Shown here one piece after another: positions 1-9,252 of a stretch of 24,902 nucleotides of DNA. The stretch spans positions 1 to 24,902 of the forward strand of contig JBDKJS010000077.1 in assembly GCA_039806065.1 (NCBI GenBank), read 5' to 3'. Position 1 is the stretch's first letter, and each line of letters begins with the position of its first letter. Below the pieces are notes generated by a model. That model did not search any database, had not been told where the DNA came from, and saw only the letters and a program-made list of their open reading frames with translations. The translations under genes were made by a program, and so were the position numbers. This stretch comes from JBDKJS01 sp039806065. GTDB taxonomy: Bacteria > Bacteroidota > Bacteroidia > AKYH767-A > 2013-40CM-41-45.

Positions 1-1420
1 TCTCACTTTGATGGCTATTGAAAACAGGATGTTGTAAGTATTGGCTTTGTCTTAAAAGCTGGTTGCTGATGGCAATTGTTGTATTAGCATTAAAATCAAT
101 AGTTGCACCGAAGATGTTTGAAAGCTGGACCAAATCATCATGGGTTGTGGTCTCGTCAACACTGATGGTGATAAACTGATCCCCCATGTAATTAAGATTG
201 ATTTGGGCTTTGAGGGCAGCGTTTCGAATATTTTTGGTTTGGTCATTTTGGAGGATACAGATGGTATCAAAATAATTTTCGTTTGCCAATTGGTAACCTG
301 CATGCTTCAAAGCTATAGCTAGTCTATGGGCTTTGGTATGCACTTGGCTGGCAATGTTTTTAAGGCCATCAGGACCATGATAAACAGCATACATACCAGC
401 CATTACACTTAAAAGAACTTGGGCTGTGCAAATATTACTGGTTGCTTTGTCGCGTCTTATGTGTTGTTCACGTGTTTGAAGTGCCATCCTTAGTGCTCTG
501 TTTCCATGTGCATCTACACTCACGCCAATAATTCTTCCAGGCATTTCACGTTTGTATGCTTCCTTTGCTGCAAAAAAAGCTGCATGAGGTCCACCGTATC
601 CCATTGGTACGCCCAATCGTTGAGAATTTCCAAAAACAACATCTGCACCCCATTCACCAGGGGGAATGAGTAGGGTAAGGCTTAGCAAATCAGCAGCAAC
701 AGCAATTTGTAAATTAGCTTCTTTGGCAGTTGCTATCCAATTTTTGTAGTTATGAGCATTGCCGTTGGCATGTGGGTATTGAAGTATGGCTCCAAAAAAT
801 TGTTCATTGATGTTTACCTCATTTTCATCTGCAATTACCAATTGAATTCCAAGAGGCTCGCTGCGGGTTTTTAGTACATCTATAGTTTGAGCGAAACAAT
901 ATTTAGATACCAATAATTTATTGTAATTATTTTTTACTTGTTCGCGTGATCTGCTGGCAAAGAACATGTGCATGGCCTCTGCAGCAGCTGTTGCTTCATC
1001 AAGTAGTGAGGCATTGGCAATTTGCATGCCTGTTAAATCAATAACCAGTGTTTGAAAGTTAAGCAATGCTTCTAATCTTCCTTGGGCTATTTCAGCTTGG
1101 TAAGGTGTATAAGCAGTATACCATCCTGGATTTTCAAAAATATTTCTAAGTATCACTCCAGGTGTATGTGTGCCATAGTAGCCTTGGCCTATATAATTTT
1201 TAAATATTTTATTGGTACTCATCAGTTCCCGAAGCTGCTGTAAATAAGAAGCCTCAGAAACGGCATCGGGTAGGTCAAGTCGATTTTTAAGCCTGATGGG
1301 TTCCGGAACTGTTTGACTGATTAAATCGTCTATGCTATTTAGGCCAATGGCAGCCAACATTTTATTGGTATCATCTTCACTTGGCCCGATGTGGCGTGAT
1401 TGAAAGGTGTCTCTTAACAT
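1..1420 (-). CDS. gcvP: Glycine dehydrogenase (decarboxylating), P-protein, N-terminal part
   Basis: This is the first 473 residues of the glycine cleavage system P-protein, which decarboxylates glycine using PLP and passes the aminomethyl group to lipoyl H-protein in the cytoplasm. The ATG at 1418-1420 gives a start MLRDTFQSRHIGPSE, and the RHIGP motif (residues 9-13) is typical of the GcvP N-terminus. The frame stays open to the window edge, where it reads HPVFNSHQSE, a conserved stretch near the middle of GcvP. The family is about 950 residues, so the C-terminal half, including the PLP lysine, lies outside. The sequence is a normal uninterrupted gene cut by the window edge, not a pseudogene. 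No glycine riboswitch was recognised upstream. Confidence 0.96.
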   Translation of the reverse strand, partial: MLRDTFQSRHIGPSEDDTNKMLAAIGLNSIDDLISQTVPEPIRLKNRLDLPDAVSEASYLQQLRELMSTNKIFKNYIGQGYYGTHTPGVILRNIFENPGWYTAYTPYQAEIAQGRLEALLNFQTLVIDLTGMQIANASLLDEATAAAEAMHMFFASRSREQVKNNYNKLLVSKYCFAQTIDVLKTRSEPLGIQLVIADENEVNINEQFFGAILQYPHANGNAHNYKNWIATAKEANLQIAVAADLLSLTLLIPPGEWGADVVFGNSQRLGVPMGYGGPHAAFFAAKEAYKREMPGRIIGVSVDAHGNRALRMALQTREQHIRRDKATSNICTAQVLLSVMAGMYAVYHGPDGLKNIASQVHTKAHRLAIALKHAGYQLANENYFDTICILQNDQTKNIRNAALKAQINLNYMGDQFITISVDETTTHDDLVQLSNIFGATIDFNANTTIAISNQLLRQSQYLQHPVFNSHQSE

Positions 1421-1753
1421 TTTAAGCTATTTGAATTGCAAATTTACAATTTTTATTCTTTGTGCGATTAAATTATTGAGGGTGTTTGGTAACGAAGCAC
1501 TACTAGGAACAACATATGGTAGCTGATAATGTTTAAGCTTTATATTTAGAAAAAAATTGGTAAAAGAAGCTGAGATTTAGAAATGTGTTTTGTCAAAGGA
1601 ATGCCCTATTTCCTCAACATTGATATTGAAATAATTGGAGGCTTTTCATAAATTGATGTAATCACTAAAATTGAACTCAAGCTATTAATTCTATTTTTCG
1701 TGGTGGAGCAAAATAAAAGGATTGTTGACCATTTTATGAATTAACACAAGCCT
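1421..1753. other. Gene-free 333-bp gap between gcvP and the S46 peptidase gene
   Basis: No convincing coding frame, RNA gene or strong hairpin was seen here. On the minus strand TAAATTTG (plus-strand 1439-1446) fits the Bacteroidota -7 consensus TAnnTTTG and lies about 18 bases before the gcvP start, but no matching TTG box is found 19-21 bases further upstream, so a promoter call is weak. The remainder is AT-rich sequence lying downstream of the S46 stop codon. Confidence 0.4.
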
Positions 1754-3889
1754 TTAGTCCTTTGCAATGGTCATTTCATCCACAAGATGCTTGGCATCGC
1801 CTAATTTTTCGATAATAAATAGCACATATCTAATGTCCACTGCTATGTTGCGGCAGATGGTATCATCAAAATAAATGTCACTCATGTTTCCTTCCCACAT
1901 CCTATCAAAATTAATTCCAACTAAATTTCCATCGGCATCTAGCAGCGGACTACCACTATTGCCCCCAGTGGTGTGATTGACTGTGATCATTGCTAGGGGA
2001 ACGGAGCCATTTTTCTCGTAGCGTCCATAATCTTTTTTACGATACAGCTCCATCAATTTAGGTGGAAATACAAAATCAGGGTTGGTACTATCTGCCTTGG
2101 CAACAGCCCCATCCAATGTAGTGAAGTGTAAATATTTTACCCCATCCTTAGGCATAGCACTGGCCACTTTGCCATAACTAACTCTTAAAGTACTATTGGC
2201 ATCTGGATAGAATTTTTTGTTGGCATCAAATTTTTGTATTGCCCTCATATAAGGCCTCATATTTTGAGCGATGGTTTGCATCCGATTAGCATAAAGTGCC
2301 GATACCTGTTTAGCAATAGCATTAATCTCTTTGGAAAGTTGATACATTTTATCATCTTTCATTGCAGCAATTTTCTTGGTATTCTTTGATTGAAGAAGTG
2401 CAATAAGCTTTACGCTATCAGAAAATATGCTGGTTTCATAATACTTGTGATACCAATTTTGAATTTCTAAATCAGTTTTTCCTTTTATTAGGGTAGGGTG
2501 AATACTATCATTTGTATTTTTCAAAAACAGGTTGGTAAGTGCTGGTGCTAGTTTGGCGTCAACTCGGGTGTCATAGTTTTTAAAGAATGATCTAGCAGAT
2601 GAGATTATTCTATCACATTCTAAATTTATATAGTCTTGACTACTATCTGCATTTGCGGCATTAATTAGTTTTTCACTGGATGAAGCAAAGTTTGTAAGTT
2701 CAATTCCTTTCAGGGTTTCAGTGATCCAATCTTGATTATTGCTTTCTGATGTGATGGTGCTATAATTCTCATTAAGTGTGGCCAGTGAATTTAAAGCTGC
2801 AGTGTCATTTTTGATAGCCCATGTTTTAAATCGTTCTTCATATTGTTTCTTTTTTTCTATAACATTGAAGTGCTTCAATCCCAAAGATTCGCCTTTCCAT
2901 TTTTTATATGGATTACTTATAGTTACATGTTTGCTGGTATATTTCAATTTTATGGTATCATTTGCCTGCATCCAATGATCCCAAATATTTAATTTAAGAT
3001 CACGTATCATTATTTTGTTGGGGTTGGTATGATTGGCAATTAATTCGATGGCTTTGGCAGGAGCATACTGATTGGTTCTGCCTGGAAAACCGAACACCAT
3101 TGCAAAATCATATTCGCTTAGGCCGCTCAGGTTTACCTTTAAGTGTCTTCTTGGCTTGTATGGAACATTGGTTAAACTGTATGGGGCAGGTTTATTTTGT
3201 TCGTTGGCATAAATTCTAAAAACAGAAAAATCGCCAGTGTGTCTTGGCCACATCCAATTGTCAGTATCTCCACCAAAATTTCCTACAGATTCAGGTGGAG
3301 CACCCACAAGCCTGATGTCGTTGAACACTTCGGTAATAAATAAATGGAATTCATTGCCATGGTAAAAAGTTCTTACCATTGCTTTATAATGGGTATTGAT
3401 GGTTGCAGCTTTTTGAAGACTATCACTCAGTAATTTTATTTTGGCTTCTCGGTCATTTTCATTTGTTAAGTGTGCTAATTCTTTTTGCATCACTTGAGTT
3501 ACATCTATTATGTCTATAATAAATGTAACAGTTAAGCCAGCGCAGGGCAATTCATCTTGTTTAGTTTTTGCCCAGTACCCATCGCGCACATAGTTGTTGC
3601 TAATAGTGCTCAGGGATTGTATTTGACTGAATCCACAATGATGGTTGGTGAGAACGAGTCCTTGGTTAGACACCACTTCGCCAGTACAGCCTGATCCAAA
3701 ATGTACGATGGCATCTTTAAGACTACCACTATCGGGTCTAAAGATATCTTGGGCATTTAATCGCATGCCAAGTGCTTTCATTTCTTTCTCATTAAATCCT
3801 GCTAGCTGGTTAGGCATCCACATACCTTCACCCGCTGTAAGTGTTAATGTGCACCATAAGTAGGCGACTAGCAATTGCAAATTTTTCAT
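1754..3889 (-). CDS. S46 family dipeptidyl-peptidase, DPP11-like (Asp/Glu-specific)
   Basis: This is a 711-residue exported serine exopeptidase that removes dipeptides from peptide N-termini, probably in the periplasm. An N-terminal signal peptide (about residues 1-20) is followed by the chymotrypsin-like S46 fold. The catalytic His is in TNHHC (H84), the probable Asp in RHTGDF (D220) and the Ser in GGNSGSP (S645). Length matches the family (about 710-720). Eighteen residues after the Ser, in GINFDRMWEG, an Arg (R663) occupies the position that in characterised S46 enzymes is Arg in the acidic-specific DPP11 and Gly in the hydrophobic-specific DPP7. This assignment comes from motif spacing recalled from Porphyromonas DPP11 (S655/R673). 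The gene follows a terminator and is probably transcribed on its own. Confidence 0.93.
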   Translation of the reverse strand: MKNLQLLVAYLWCTLTLTAGEGMWMPNQLAGFNEKEMKALGMRLNAQDIFRPDSGSLKDAIVHFGSGCTGEVVSNQGLVLTNHHCGFSQIQSLSTISNNYVRDGYWAKTKQDELPCAGLTVTFIIDIIDVTQVMQKELAHLTNENDREAKIKLLSDSLQKAATINTHYKAMVRTFYHGNEFHLFITEVFNDIRLVGAPPESVGNFGGDTDNWMWPRHTGDFSVFRIYANEQNKPAPYSLTNVPYKPRRHLKVNLSGLSEYDFAMVFGFPGRTNQYAPAKAIELIANHTNPNKIMIRDLKLNIWDHWMQANDTIKLKYTSKHVTISNPYKKWKGESLGLKHFNVIEKKKQYEERFKTWAIKNDTAALNSLATLNENYSTITSESNNQDWITETLKGIELTNFASSSEKLINAANADSSQDYINLECDRIISSARSFFKNYDTRVDAKLAPALTNLFLKNTNDSIHPTLIKGKTDLEIQNWYHKYYETSIFSDSVKLIALLQSKNTKKIAAMKDDKMYQLSKEINAIAKQVSALYANRMQTIAQNMRPYMRAIQKFDANKKFYPDANSTLRVSYGKVASAMPKDGVKYLHFTTLDGAVAKADSTNPDFVFPPKLMELYRKKDYGRYEKNGSVPLAMITVNHTTGGNSGSPLLDADGNLVGINFDRMWEGNMSDIYFDDTICRNIAVDIRYVLFIIEKLGDAKHLVDEMTIAKD

Positions 3890-3909
3890 TTGAATAAATT
3901 ATAATAAGT

Positions 3910-3930
3910 AAAAAAGGCCTTTCGGGCCTT
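3910..3930 (-). terminator. Rho-independent terminator after the MerR-like gene
   Basis: A perfect 6-bp stem AAGGCC/GGCCTT with a 5-base loop (3914-3930) is followed, on the minus strand, by a run of T residues (plus-strand A run from 3910). It lies 15 bases past the stop of the minus-strand MerR-like gene and 20 bases before the S46 peptidase start, so it should separate the two transcripts. Confidence 0.85.
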
Positions 3931-3945
3931 AGTAGTTGGTTAGCA

Positions 3946-4578
3946 TTAAACCTTAAGAGCATCAAGCTCGAGGTCTATACTTTGCAAGGTTCGTTTAATG
4001 TTTTCAAGCGTATTTTCCAATGCTATTTGATCCACTAGATCAATTTTGTCATCGGCACCAAGATTAAAAGCCTCTACACTTGGCTTATCGGCTAGGGTTT
4101 CAATGAGTAGATCGTTATCGAAATCTAGTTCCAACTCATCATTAGGGCTTATTATTTTATTTGAAGTAATTGTTTGATCAGCGTTGAGTTCAGTCTCGAT
4201 GGCTGGTTCAACAGTATTTTTTAATGCTATCGATGATGGTTGAGTGTTTACTTGAGGTAGGTTTTCAAGGTGGGTACCTTCCGGTTGTAATGACCCACTA
4301 TCAACCAATGCAGCTTTACCATTCTTGCGATTGCCTTTAATTTCATTTTTTGCTCCTTTTAAAGTGAAGCCTTTTACTTTGACTAATTGGTAGATAATTT
4401 TAAAATTTGCTATATCATCAATTGTAAATAATCTATTGCCTTTTTTATTTGTTGCAGGTTTAATAATATCAAATTCTTTGCTCCAAAAACGGATATGTGA
4501 AGTATTTACATCAAACATTTTTGCAACTTCACCAATGGTGTAGTAAAGTTTTTCAATTTCTTTTTCTTTGTAAGGCAT
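3946..4578 (-). CDS. MerR family transcriptional regulator
   Basis: A 210-residue DNA-binding protein. Residues about 12-82 form a MerR winged helix-turn-helix: YYTIGEVAKMFDVNTSHIRFW, then a wing containing NKKGNRLFTIDDI and a helix ending KGFTLKGAKNEIKG. The middle (about 90-185) is low-complexity and acidic with no ligand-binding cysteines, so this is not a metal sensor of the classic type. The last 20 residues look like a short coiled coil, as expected for dimerisation. The start is 20 bases after the upstream LytM peptidase stop, suggesting co-transcription. The same pairing of a MerR-like protein with a LytM peptidase next to alaS recurs in Bacteroidota as far as I recall. The target genes cannot be read from the sequence. 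Confidence 0.88.
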   Translation of the reverse strand: MPYKEKEIEKLYYTIGEVAKMFDVNTSHIRFWSKEFDIIKPATNKKGNRLFTIDDIANFKIIYQLVKVKGFTLKGAKNEIKGNRKNGKAALVDSGSLQPEGTHLENLPQVNTQPSSIALKNTVEPAIETELNADQTITSNKIISPNDELELDFDNDLLIETLADKPSVEAFNLGADDKIDLVDQIALENTLENIKRTLQSIDLELDALKV

Positions 4579-4598
4579 GGGTTTTTTAGTTTTTATGT

Positions 4599-5570
4599 TT
4601 AATCAAATGATTGGCTGCTTTGCTTACTCTTTTCTAACATGGCTTCATATTCTTGAGGGCTAAGGTCGTTATAATAGAAGTTAATAGGATTCACAGCCTT
4701 GGTGTTTTTTCTTACTTCGTAGTGCAAGTGAGGCCCTGTGCTACTGCCGGTGCTCCCTACAAGCCCTATTATATCGCCTCTTTTCACCTTGGCGCCTCGT
4801 GCAACTTTAACTTTACTTAGATGCGCATATAAGGTCTGATACCCGTACCCGTGGTTTATGATCACATTGTTACCATAACCTCTTCCTTCCATTTCCACAC
4901 TTTCTACTGTGCCATCACCGGTGGCATAAATATCAGTACCAATGGGAGCGGTAAAATCCATACCTTCATGCATTTTGGCAGTTTTATAAATAGGGTGAAT
5001 GCGCATTCCAAAACCGGATGCCAATCGAGTTAAATCTTGATTGCTGATGGGTTGAATAGCAGGAATGCTTGCTAGCATGGTAGCTTTATTTTTAACTAGC
5101 TGCCACAATTCATCGTACGATTTGGATTGAACATAAAGTTGTTTGCTTAACTTATCCATTTGCTGGGTGAGCTCCGTGAATGTTTCAGCACTGTAGAGGC
5201 TACTGAGCCGGCTATACCTGTCAGCCCCTCCAAAACCACCTTCTCTAACGGAGCTAGGAATAGGCTCACTTTCAAAAATTACTCTATATATGGTATTGTC
5301 GCGCTCTTGTAAATCGTGCAACACCATTTGCATTTGCCTGCTGCGTTGTTTTAAAACTTGCAATTCAATATTGGTATTTTCAAGCTTTCTTTTCAATTCT
5401 TTTTCTTGAGGTGAGTCAAAAAAGTAAGGATATACGAGGATGGTAAAAAAAGAAAATACAATTGCAGTAAGTAAATAAAAACCTATCGTTAGCAATCTAT
5501 GCCTAATGCCAACAACAACCCTTTCGTACTTTAAAGTTTGTGTATTAAAATGATATTTTACTTTTGGCAT
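4599..5570 (-). CDS. Membrane-anchored M23 (LytM-type) peptidoglycan endopeptidase
   Basis: This 323-residue protein is likely to cut peptidoglycan cross-links or to regulate other hydrolases on the periplasmic face of the inner membrane. A single membrane segment lies at about residues 26-48, followed by a heptad-rich region (about 55-92) that should be a coiled coil. The C-terminal LytM domain (about 185-297) carries a complete zinc site: H201 and D205 in HEGMDF, H250 in YAHLS, and H281/H283 in GPHLHYEV. With all ligands present it should be active, unlike the degenerate EnvC/NlpD class. It is divergent from alaS and 20 bases upstream of the MerR-like gene, with which it probably forms an operon. 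The start ATG leads directly into a basic, cytoplasmic N-terminus. Confidence 0.93.
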   Translation of the reverse strand: MPKVKYHFNTQTLKYERVVVGIRHRLLTIGFYLLTAIVFSFFTILVYPYFFDSPQEKELKRKLENTNIELQVLKQRSRQMQMVLHDLQERDNTIYRVIFESEPIPSSVREGGFGGADRYSRLSSLYSAETFTELTQQMDKLSKQLYVQSKSYDELWQLVKNKATMLASIPAIQPISNQDLTRLASGFGMRIHPIYKTAKMHEGMDFTAPIGTDIYATGDGTVESVEMEGRGYGNNVIINHGYGYQTLYAHLSKVKVARGAKVKRGDIIGLVGSTGSSTGPHLHYEVRKNTKAVNPINFYYNDLSPQEYEAMLEKSKQSSQSFD

Positions 5571-5617
5571 CTGGCTGTGAGTCTATTGATGCTTTTTATT
5601 AGTTTTGTTCCAATTTT

Positions 5618-5650
5618 ATTGAGCAGTTCCCTTCATGGGCACCACCTTTG
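5618..5650 (+). promoter_or_regulatory. Candidate Bacteroidota-type promoter for alaS
   Basis: ATTG (5618-5621), a 21-base spacer and CACCTTTG (5643-5650) resemble TTTG-N19-21-TAnnTTTG, with one mismatch in the first T of the -7 box. Initiation a few bases later would leave a leader of about 50 bases before the alaS ATG at 5710. This agrees with that ATG being the start rather than the in-frame ATG at 5635, which would precede the box. Confidence 0.4.
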
Positions 5651-5709
5651 CAAAAATAGAATTATTAATAGTTTTTCAAAAAGTTATTTTTAAACAATCA
5701 AATAATAAT

Positions 5710-8349
5710 ATGCTTACCTCCAGCGAGATACGTCAAAAGTTTTTACAGTTTTTCGAATCAAAGCAACATGCCATCGTAGCTTCAGCCCCTATGGTGGTAA
5801 AGAATGATCCCACCCTGATGTTCATCAACAGCGGTATGGCACCATTCAAAGATTTGTTTTTAGGAAACCAACCGATAAAAAATGCTCGAATAGCCGATAC
5901 GCAAAAATGCCTTAGGGTAAGTGGTAAGCACAATGATTTAGAAGAGGTGGGCATAGATACTTATCACCACACTCTTTTCGAGATGCTTGGTAATTGGAGC
6001 TTTGGCAGCAATGATAACAACAGTAAGGGGTATTTTAAAAACGAAGCCATAGCCTGGGCTTGGGAGTTACTTACGGAAGTTTATCAATTAAATAAATCCG
6101 ATTTATATGTTACAGTTTTTGAGGGTGATCAAAAAGAGCAGTTAGAATTTGATAAAGAAAGTTTTGAGCTTTGGAAAAAGTACTTGCCTGAAGAAAAAAT
6201 ATTAAGGGGAAATAAAAAAGATAATTTTTGGGAAATGGGTGACCAAGGTCCCTGTGGTCCTTGCACAGAAATTCATATAGACCTGCGCACAGCAACAGAA
6301 AAACAGCAAACACCAGGAGCCTCTATGGTGAATAGCGGGCATCCACAGGTAATTGAAGTTTGGAACCTTGTTTTCATGCAATATAATAGAAAGGCTGATG
6401 GAAGTTTGGTGCTCTTGCCAGCTAAACATGTAGATACAGGTATGGGTTTTGAAAGACTTTGTATGGCTTTGCAAGGCAAACAAAGCAATTATGATACAGA
6501 TGTGTTTCAACCCATCATACAGCAATTGAGTTTAAGAAGTGGCATTGCTTATACAAATGGTGTTGGCCAGGGCAGTGGAACAATGACCAATGTAGCCATG
6601 CGAGTAATTGCTGATCATATACGAGCCATTGCTTGCGCCATAGCTGATGGACAATTACCCTCAAACAATAAGGCAGGCTATGTAATTAGGCGAATATTAA
6701 GAAGAGCTGTTAGGTATGGTTACACTTATCTAAATTTTAAATCTCCAGTATTAAACACACTTGTACCCATTCTAGCTGAACAGTTTAAACAAGTGTTTCC
6801 AGAAGTAAAACAGCAGCAAGATTTTATCGTAAAAGTGATTACAGAAGAAGAACAAGCTTTTTTAAGAACCCTTGAAACAGGTATTAAGCGTTTTGAAGAT
6901 TATAAAGAGCAACTAATTAGTGGAGCCTTTGCTTTTGAACTGTATGATACTTTTGGCTTTCCAATAGACCTTACTCAATTAATGGCAAGAGAGCAAGGTA
7001 AGGAGGTTGACATGGATGCATTCAATAATTGCCTATTGCAGCAAAAGGAACGTAGTAGGGCTGCATCAGCGGTTGAAACCCAGGACTGGGTAATACTGAA
7101 AGAGGCCGCATCAAATTTTATTGGATATGATCAATTGCATTGCAGTACACAATTGCTGCGCTATAGAACGGTGAGTGCAAAAGGAAAAAAATTATTTCAA
7201 TTGATACTTGAGGCCACTCCTTTTTATGCCGAAAGTGGTGGACAAGTGGGCGATAAGGGCACACTACAATTTGGTTCTGATATTATTCAAGTCATTGACA
7301 CGCAGAAGGAAAATAACCTTATAATACATGTGGTGGAAGAATTGCCTTTGGCACTAGATGTTGCATGCCATGCACAAGTGGATGTACTCAGAAGAAAAAG
7401 AATATGTGCCAATCACAGCGCTACCCACTTATTACATAGTGCATTGAAGCAAGTATTAGGCTCACACGTAAATCAGAAAGGATCACTGGTTAATGATGAA
7501 CATACAAGGTTTGATTTTTCGCACTTTACAAAGGTAACTGATGAGGAGTGCGAAAAAATAGAAGCCATGGTAAATGACAAAATATGGGAAAATATTTCCT
7601 TGCAAGAATTACGGGCCGTCCCTATTGCTGAAGCTCAAGCAATGGGTGCTACTGCACTCTTTGGCGAAAAATATGGTGACTTGGTTAGGGTAATTATTTT
7701 TGACAAAGCATATTCAATTGAGCTTTGTGGAGGTACCCATGTAAATGCTACCGGAAGCATCGGTATGTTTAAGATAACATCTGAAGGCGCTGTGGCGGCA
7801 GGGGTAAGAAGAATTGTAGCAACCACCGGGGTAGGTGCGTTAAATTACTACAAAGAGAAGGAACGCGAATTGGATAAAATTTATTCCCTTCTAAAGCAAC
7901 CAAAGGATGCTGAAGCGAGATTGGAATTGATGCTAGTTGAACAACAGCAGTTGACAGATAAATTGGAAGCTTTTACAATAGAGAAAGTACACCAAATAAA
8001 ATCGCAACTGCAAGCTAAAGTACGCAAGGTGAAGGGTCTTAATCTAATAGCTGAAAGTATTGACATCAGTCATCCTGAGGCTATAAAAAATTTGAGTTTT
8101 GAGTTGCGCCAGCAAATTGATAATTTGGTTTTATTGTTGGGCAACGCTGTAGATGGAAAGGCGCAGTTATCTTTAATGCTAAGTGATAATTTAGTAGCAG
8201 AAAAAAAGCTGAATGCTACCGTCATCATTAAGGAATTGGCAAAAGATATTCAAGGAGGAGGAGGAGGACAGCCATTCTATGCTACTGCAGGCGGTAAGAA
8301 ACCAGAAGGTATTTCAATGGCATTAAACAAGATTGAGACATTGTTATAA
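5710..8349 (+). CDS. alaS: Alanine--tRNA ligase
   Basis: A class II aminoacyl-tRNA synthetase that charges tRNA-Ala and hydrolyses mischarged Ser/Gly. It has 879 residues from the ATG at 5710, the normal AlaS length. An in-frame ATG at 5635 would add 25 residues with no family match. The N-terminal catalytic core begins LTSSEIRQKFLQFFESK and contains DPTLMFINSGMAPFKD. The editing domain has the zinc/catalytic motif HSATH (H569, H573) and the CGGTH motif (C673, H677). The C-terminal DHHA1/C-Ala region ends with the glycine-rich GGGGGQPFYATAGG. All expected domains are present. It stands alone on the plus strand, divergent from the LytM–MerR pair and ending at a hairpin. Confidence 0.98.
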   Translation: MLTSSEIRQKFLQFFESKQHAIVASAPMVVKNDPTLMFINSGMAPFKDLFLGNQPIKNARIADTQKCLRVSGKHNDLEEVGIDTYHHTLFEMLGNWSFGSNDNNSKGYFKNEAIAWAWELLTEVYQLNKSDLYVTVFEGDQKEQLEFDKESFELWKKYLPEEKILRGNKKDNFWEMGDQGPCGPCTEIHIDLRTATEKQQTPGASMVNSGHPQVIEVWNLVFMQYNRKADGSLVLLPAKHVDTGMGFERLCMALQGKQSNYDTDVFQPIIQQLSLRSGIAYTNGVGQGSGTMTNVAMRVIADHIRAIACAIADGQLPSNNKAGYVIRRILRRAVRYGYTYLNFKSPVLNTLVPILAEQFKQVFPEVKQQQDFIVKVITEEEQAFLRTLETGIKRFEDYKEQLISGAFAFELYDTFGFPIDLTQLMAREQGKEVDMDAFNNCLLQQKERSRAASAVETQDWVILKEAASNFIGYDQLHCSTQLLRYRTVSAKGKKLFQLILEATPFYAESGGQVGDKGTLQFGSDIIQVIDTQKENNLIIHVVEELPLALDVACHAQVDVLRRKRICANHSATHLLHSALKQVLGSHVNQKGSLVNDEHTRFDFSHFTKVTDEECEKIEAMVNDKIWENISLQELRAVPIAEAQAMGATALFGEKYGDLVRVIIFDKAYSIELCGGTHVNATGSIGMFKITSEGAVAAGVRRIVATTGVGALNYYKEKERELDKIYSLLKQPKDAEARLELMLVEQQQLTDKLEAFTIEKVHQIKSQLQAKVRKVKGLNLIAESIDISHPEAIKNLSFELRQQIDNLVLLLGNAVDGKAQLSLMLSDNLVAEKKLNATVIIKELAKDIQGGGGGQPFYATAGGKKPEGISMALNKIETLL

Positions 8350-8370
8350 ATATAAAGAATTGTATAAATA

Positions 8371-8404
8371 AATAAGGGTTGCGCCATTGGATGCAACCCT
8401 TATT
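8371..8404. terminator. Bidirectional terminator between alaS and the convergent lipoprotein gene
   Basis: A perfect 12-bp stem, AATAAGGGTTGC (8371-8382) with GCAACCCTTATT (8393-8404), encloses a 10-base loop. T-rich sequence follows on the plus strand (ATTTTAT), and A-rich sequence on the other side gives T residues on the minus strand. It sits 21 bases after the alaS stop and 20 bases after the lipoprotein stop, so it can serve both. Confidence 0.85.
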
Positions 8405-8424
8405 ATTTTATGCCATTAATTACT

Positions 8425-9252
8425 TTATCTCAAAGTTATGGTTCGGGTAATTCCATTTCTAGTAACAGTAGCTTGGTTGTCGCAAGATCCGTTGCCATAA
8501 TCTAAAGTACGTGTAGGACGATTGGATGGGGTTATTTCAATCGTTCCGCTCACAATATAGCGGCAGGCGAGTTCTTTTCTTAATGGATTGGTAATTGTTG
8601 CAGTCATACTGCCTCCATTACTATCTGTTCCGGTAGCGCTTCCAGTTATGTTGTACACATCATCCCCTAATGATCCAGTACCAAATCCAGCAAGCATTTC
8701 ACGGGTTCGTGTGCTATTCCATTCATGGTAACTACCATCAGGTTTGGTTACACGCATGTTGGTAGCTTGAACTGTCCAAGTATAATTTCCAGTTGTATTG
8801 GTCCCATTATTGGTAACAATACGGGTTCCAGTAACTTGGTTGCCATTCACAAAGTAATTGTTAAAAGTTTGTGTACGTACAGTTCCAGTGGTGAAGTAGG
8901 AACCAGTGTAGCTTATTAGAATTTGGCCACTTCTGGTTCTACCGTCAAGCCCGGTGCATCCAGAGCCAAAGTCAATGGTGATGGTTCGGTTAACGGTATC
9001 ACGTGTTACTGTGGCACATGATGATAGAAGGCTGTTAGGATCTTGACCTCCACGTAAACTGATACTTCCAGTTTTATAAGCTTCATCGCTCATATCATCA
9101 GCATCACTTCCTATTTTATCACTTTCTCCAAGATTGGAACTTTGCGTTGTGAAGTCGCTTTCATTATCATTTTCTTCTTTTTTACAGGAAGTGATCATCA
9201 GCAGTGATGCACACAATAAGACTGCGCTAAAATTTAAGAATGTTGTTTTCAT
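8425..9252 (-). CDS. Probable surface-exposed lipoprotein, unknown function
   Basis: A 275-residue lipoprotein. The signal peptide ends in a lipobox MITSC with the acylated Cys at residue 23. It is followed by KKEENDNESD, an acidic stretch like the export signals that send Bacteroidota lipoproteins to the cell surface. The ATG at 9252 is preferred. A TTG at 9261 in frame would add only MIN before the normal signal peptide. The body is rich in Thr, Ser, Gly and Asn and looks all-beta. Two related segments occur, CATVTRDTVNRTITIDFGSG near the start of the mature region and DYGNGSCDNQATVTRNGITR at the C-terminus, each with a Cys, suggesting a repeated unit or disulfide. I recognise it only as a lipoprotein type common in the phylum; no enzyme motif is visible. 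Confidence 0.85.
   Translation of the reverse strand: MKTTFLNFSAVLLCASLLMITSCKKEENDNESDFTTQSSNLGESDKIGSDADDMSDEAYKTGSISLRGGQDPNSLLSSCATVTRDTVNRTITIDFGSGCTGLDGRTRSGQILISYTGSYFTTGTVRTQTFNNYFVNGNQVTGTRIVTNNGTNTTGNYTWTVQATNMRVTKPDGSYHEWNSTRTREMLAGFGTGSLGDDVYNITGSATGTDSNGGSMTATITNPLRKELACRYIVSGTIEITPSNRPTRTLDYGNGSCDNQATVTRNGITRTITLR

Noticed and set aside
52..322. Short open frames on both strands inside gcvP
   Set aside because: The continuous gcvP frame, ending in HPVFNSHQSE at the window edge, explains this sequence.
5635..5709. Upstream in-frame ATG extending alaS by 25 residues
   Set aside because: The extension does not resemble AlaS, the 879-residue form from 5710 has the family length, and the candidate promoter lies between the two ATGs.
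6202..6525. 107-codon open frame antisense to alaS
   Set aside because: It is a shadow of the alaS coding sequence, with no start-region signal or family resemblance.
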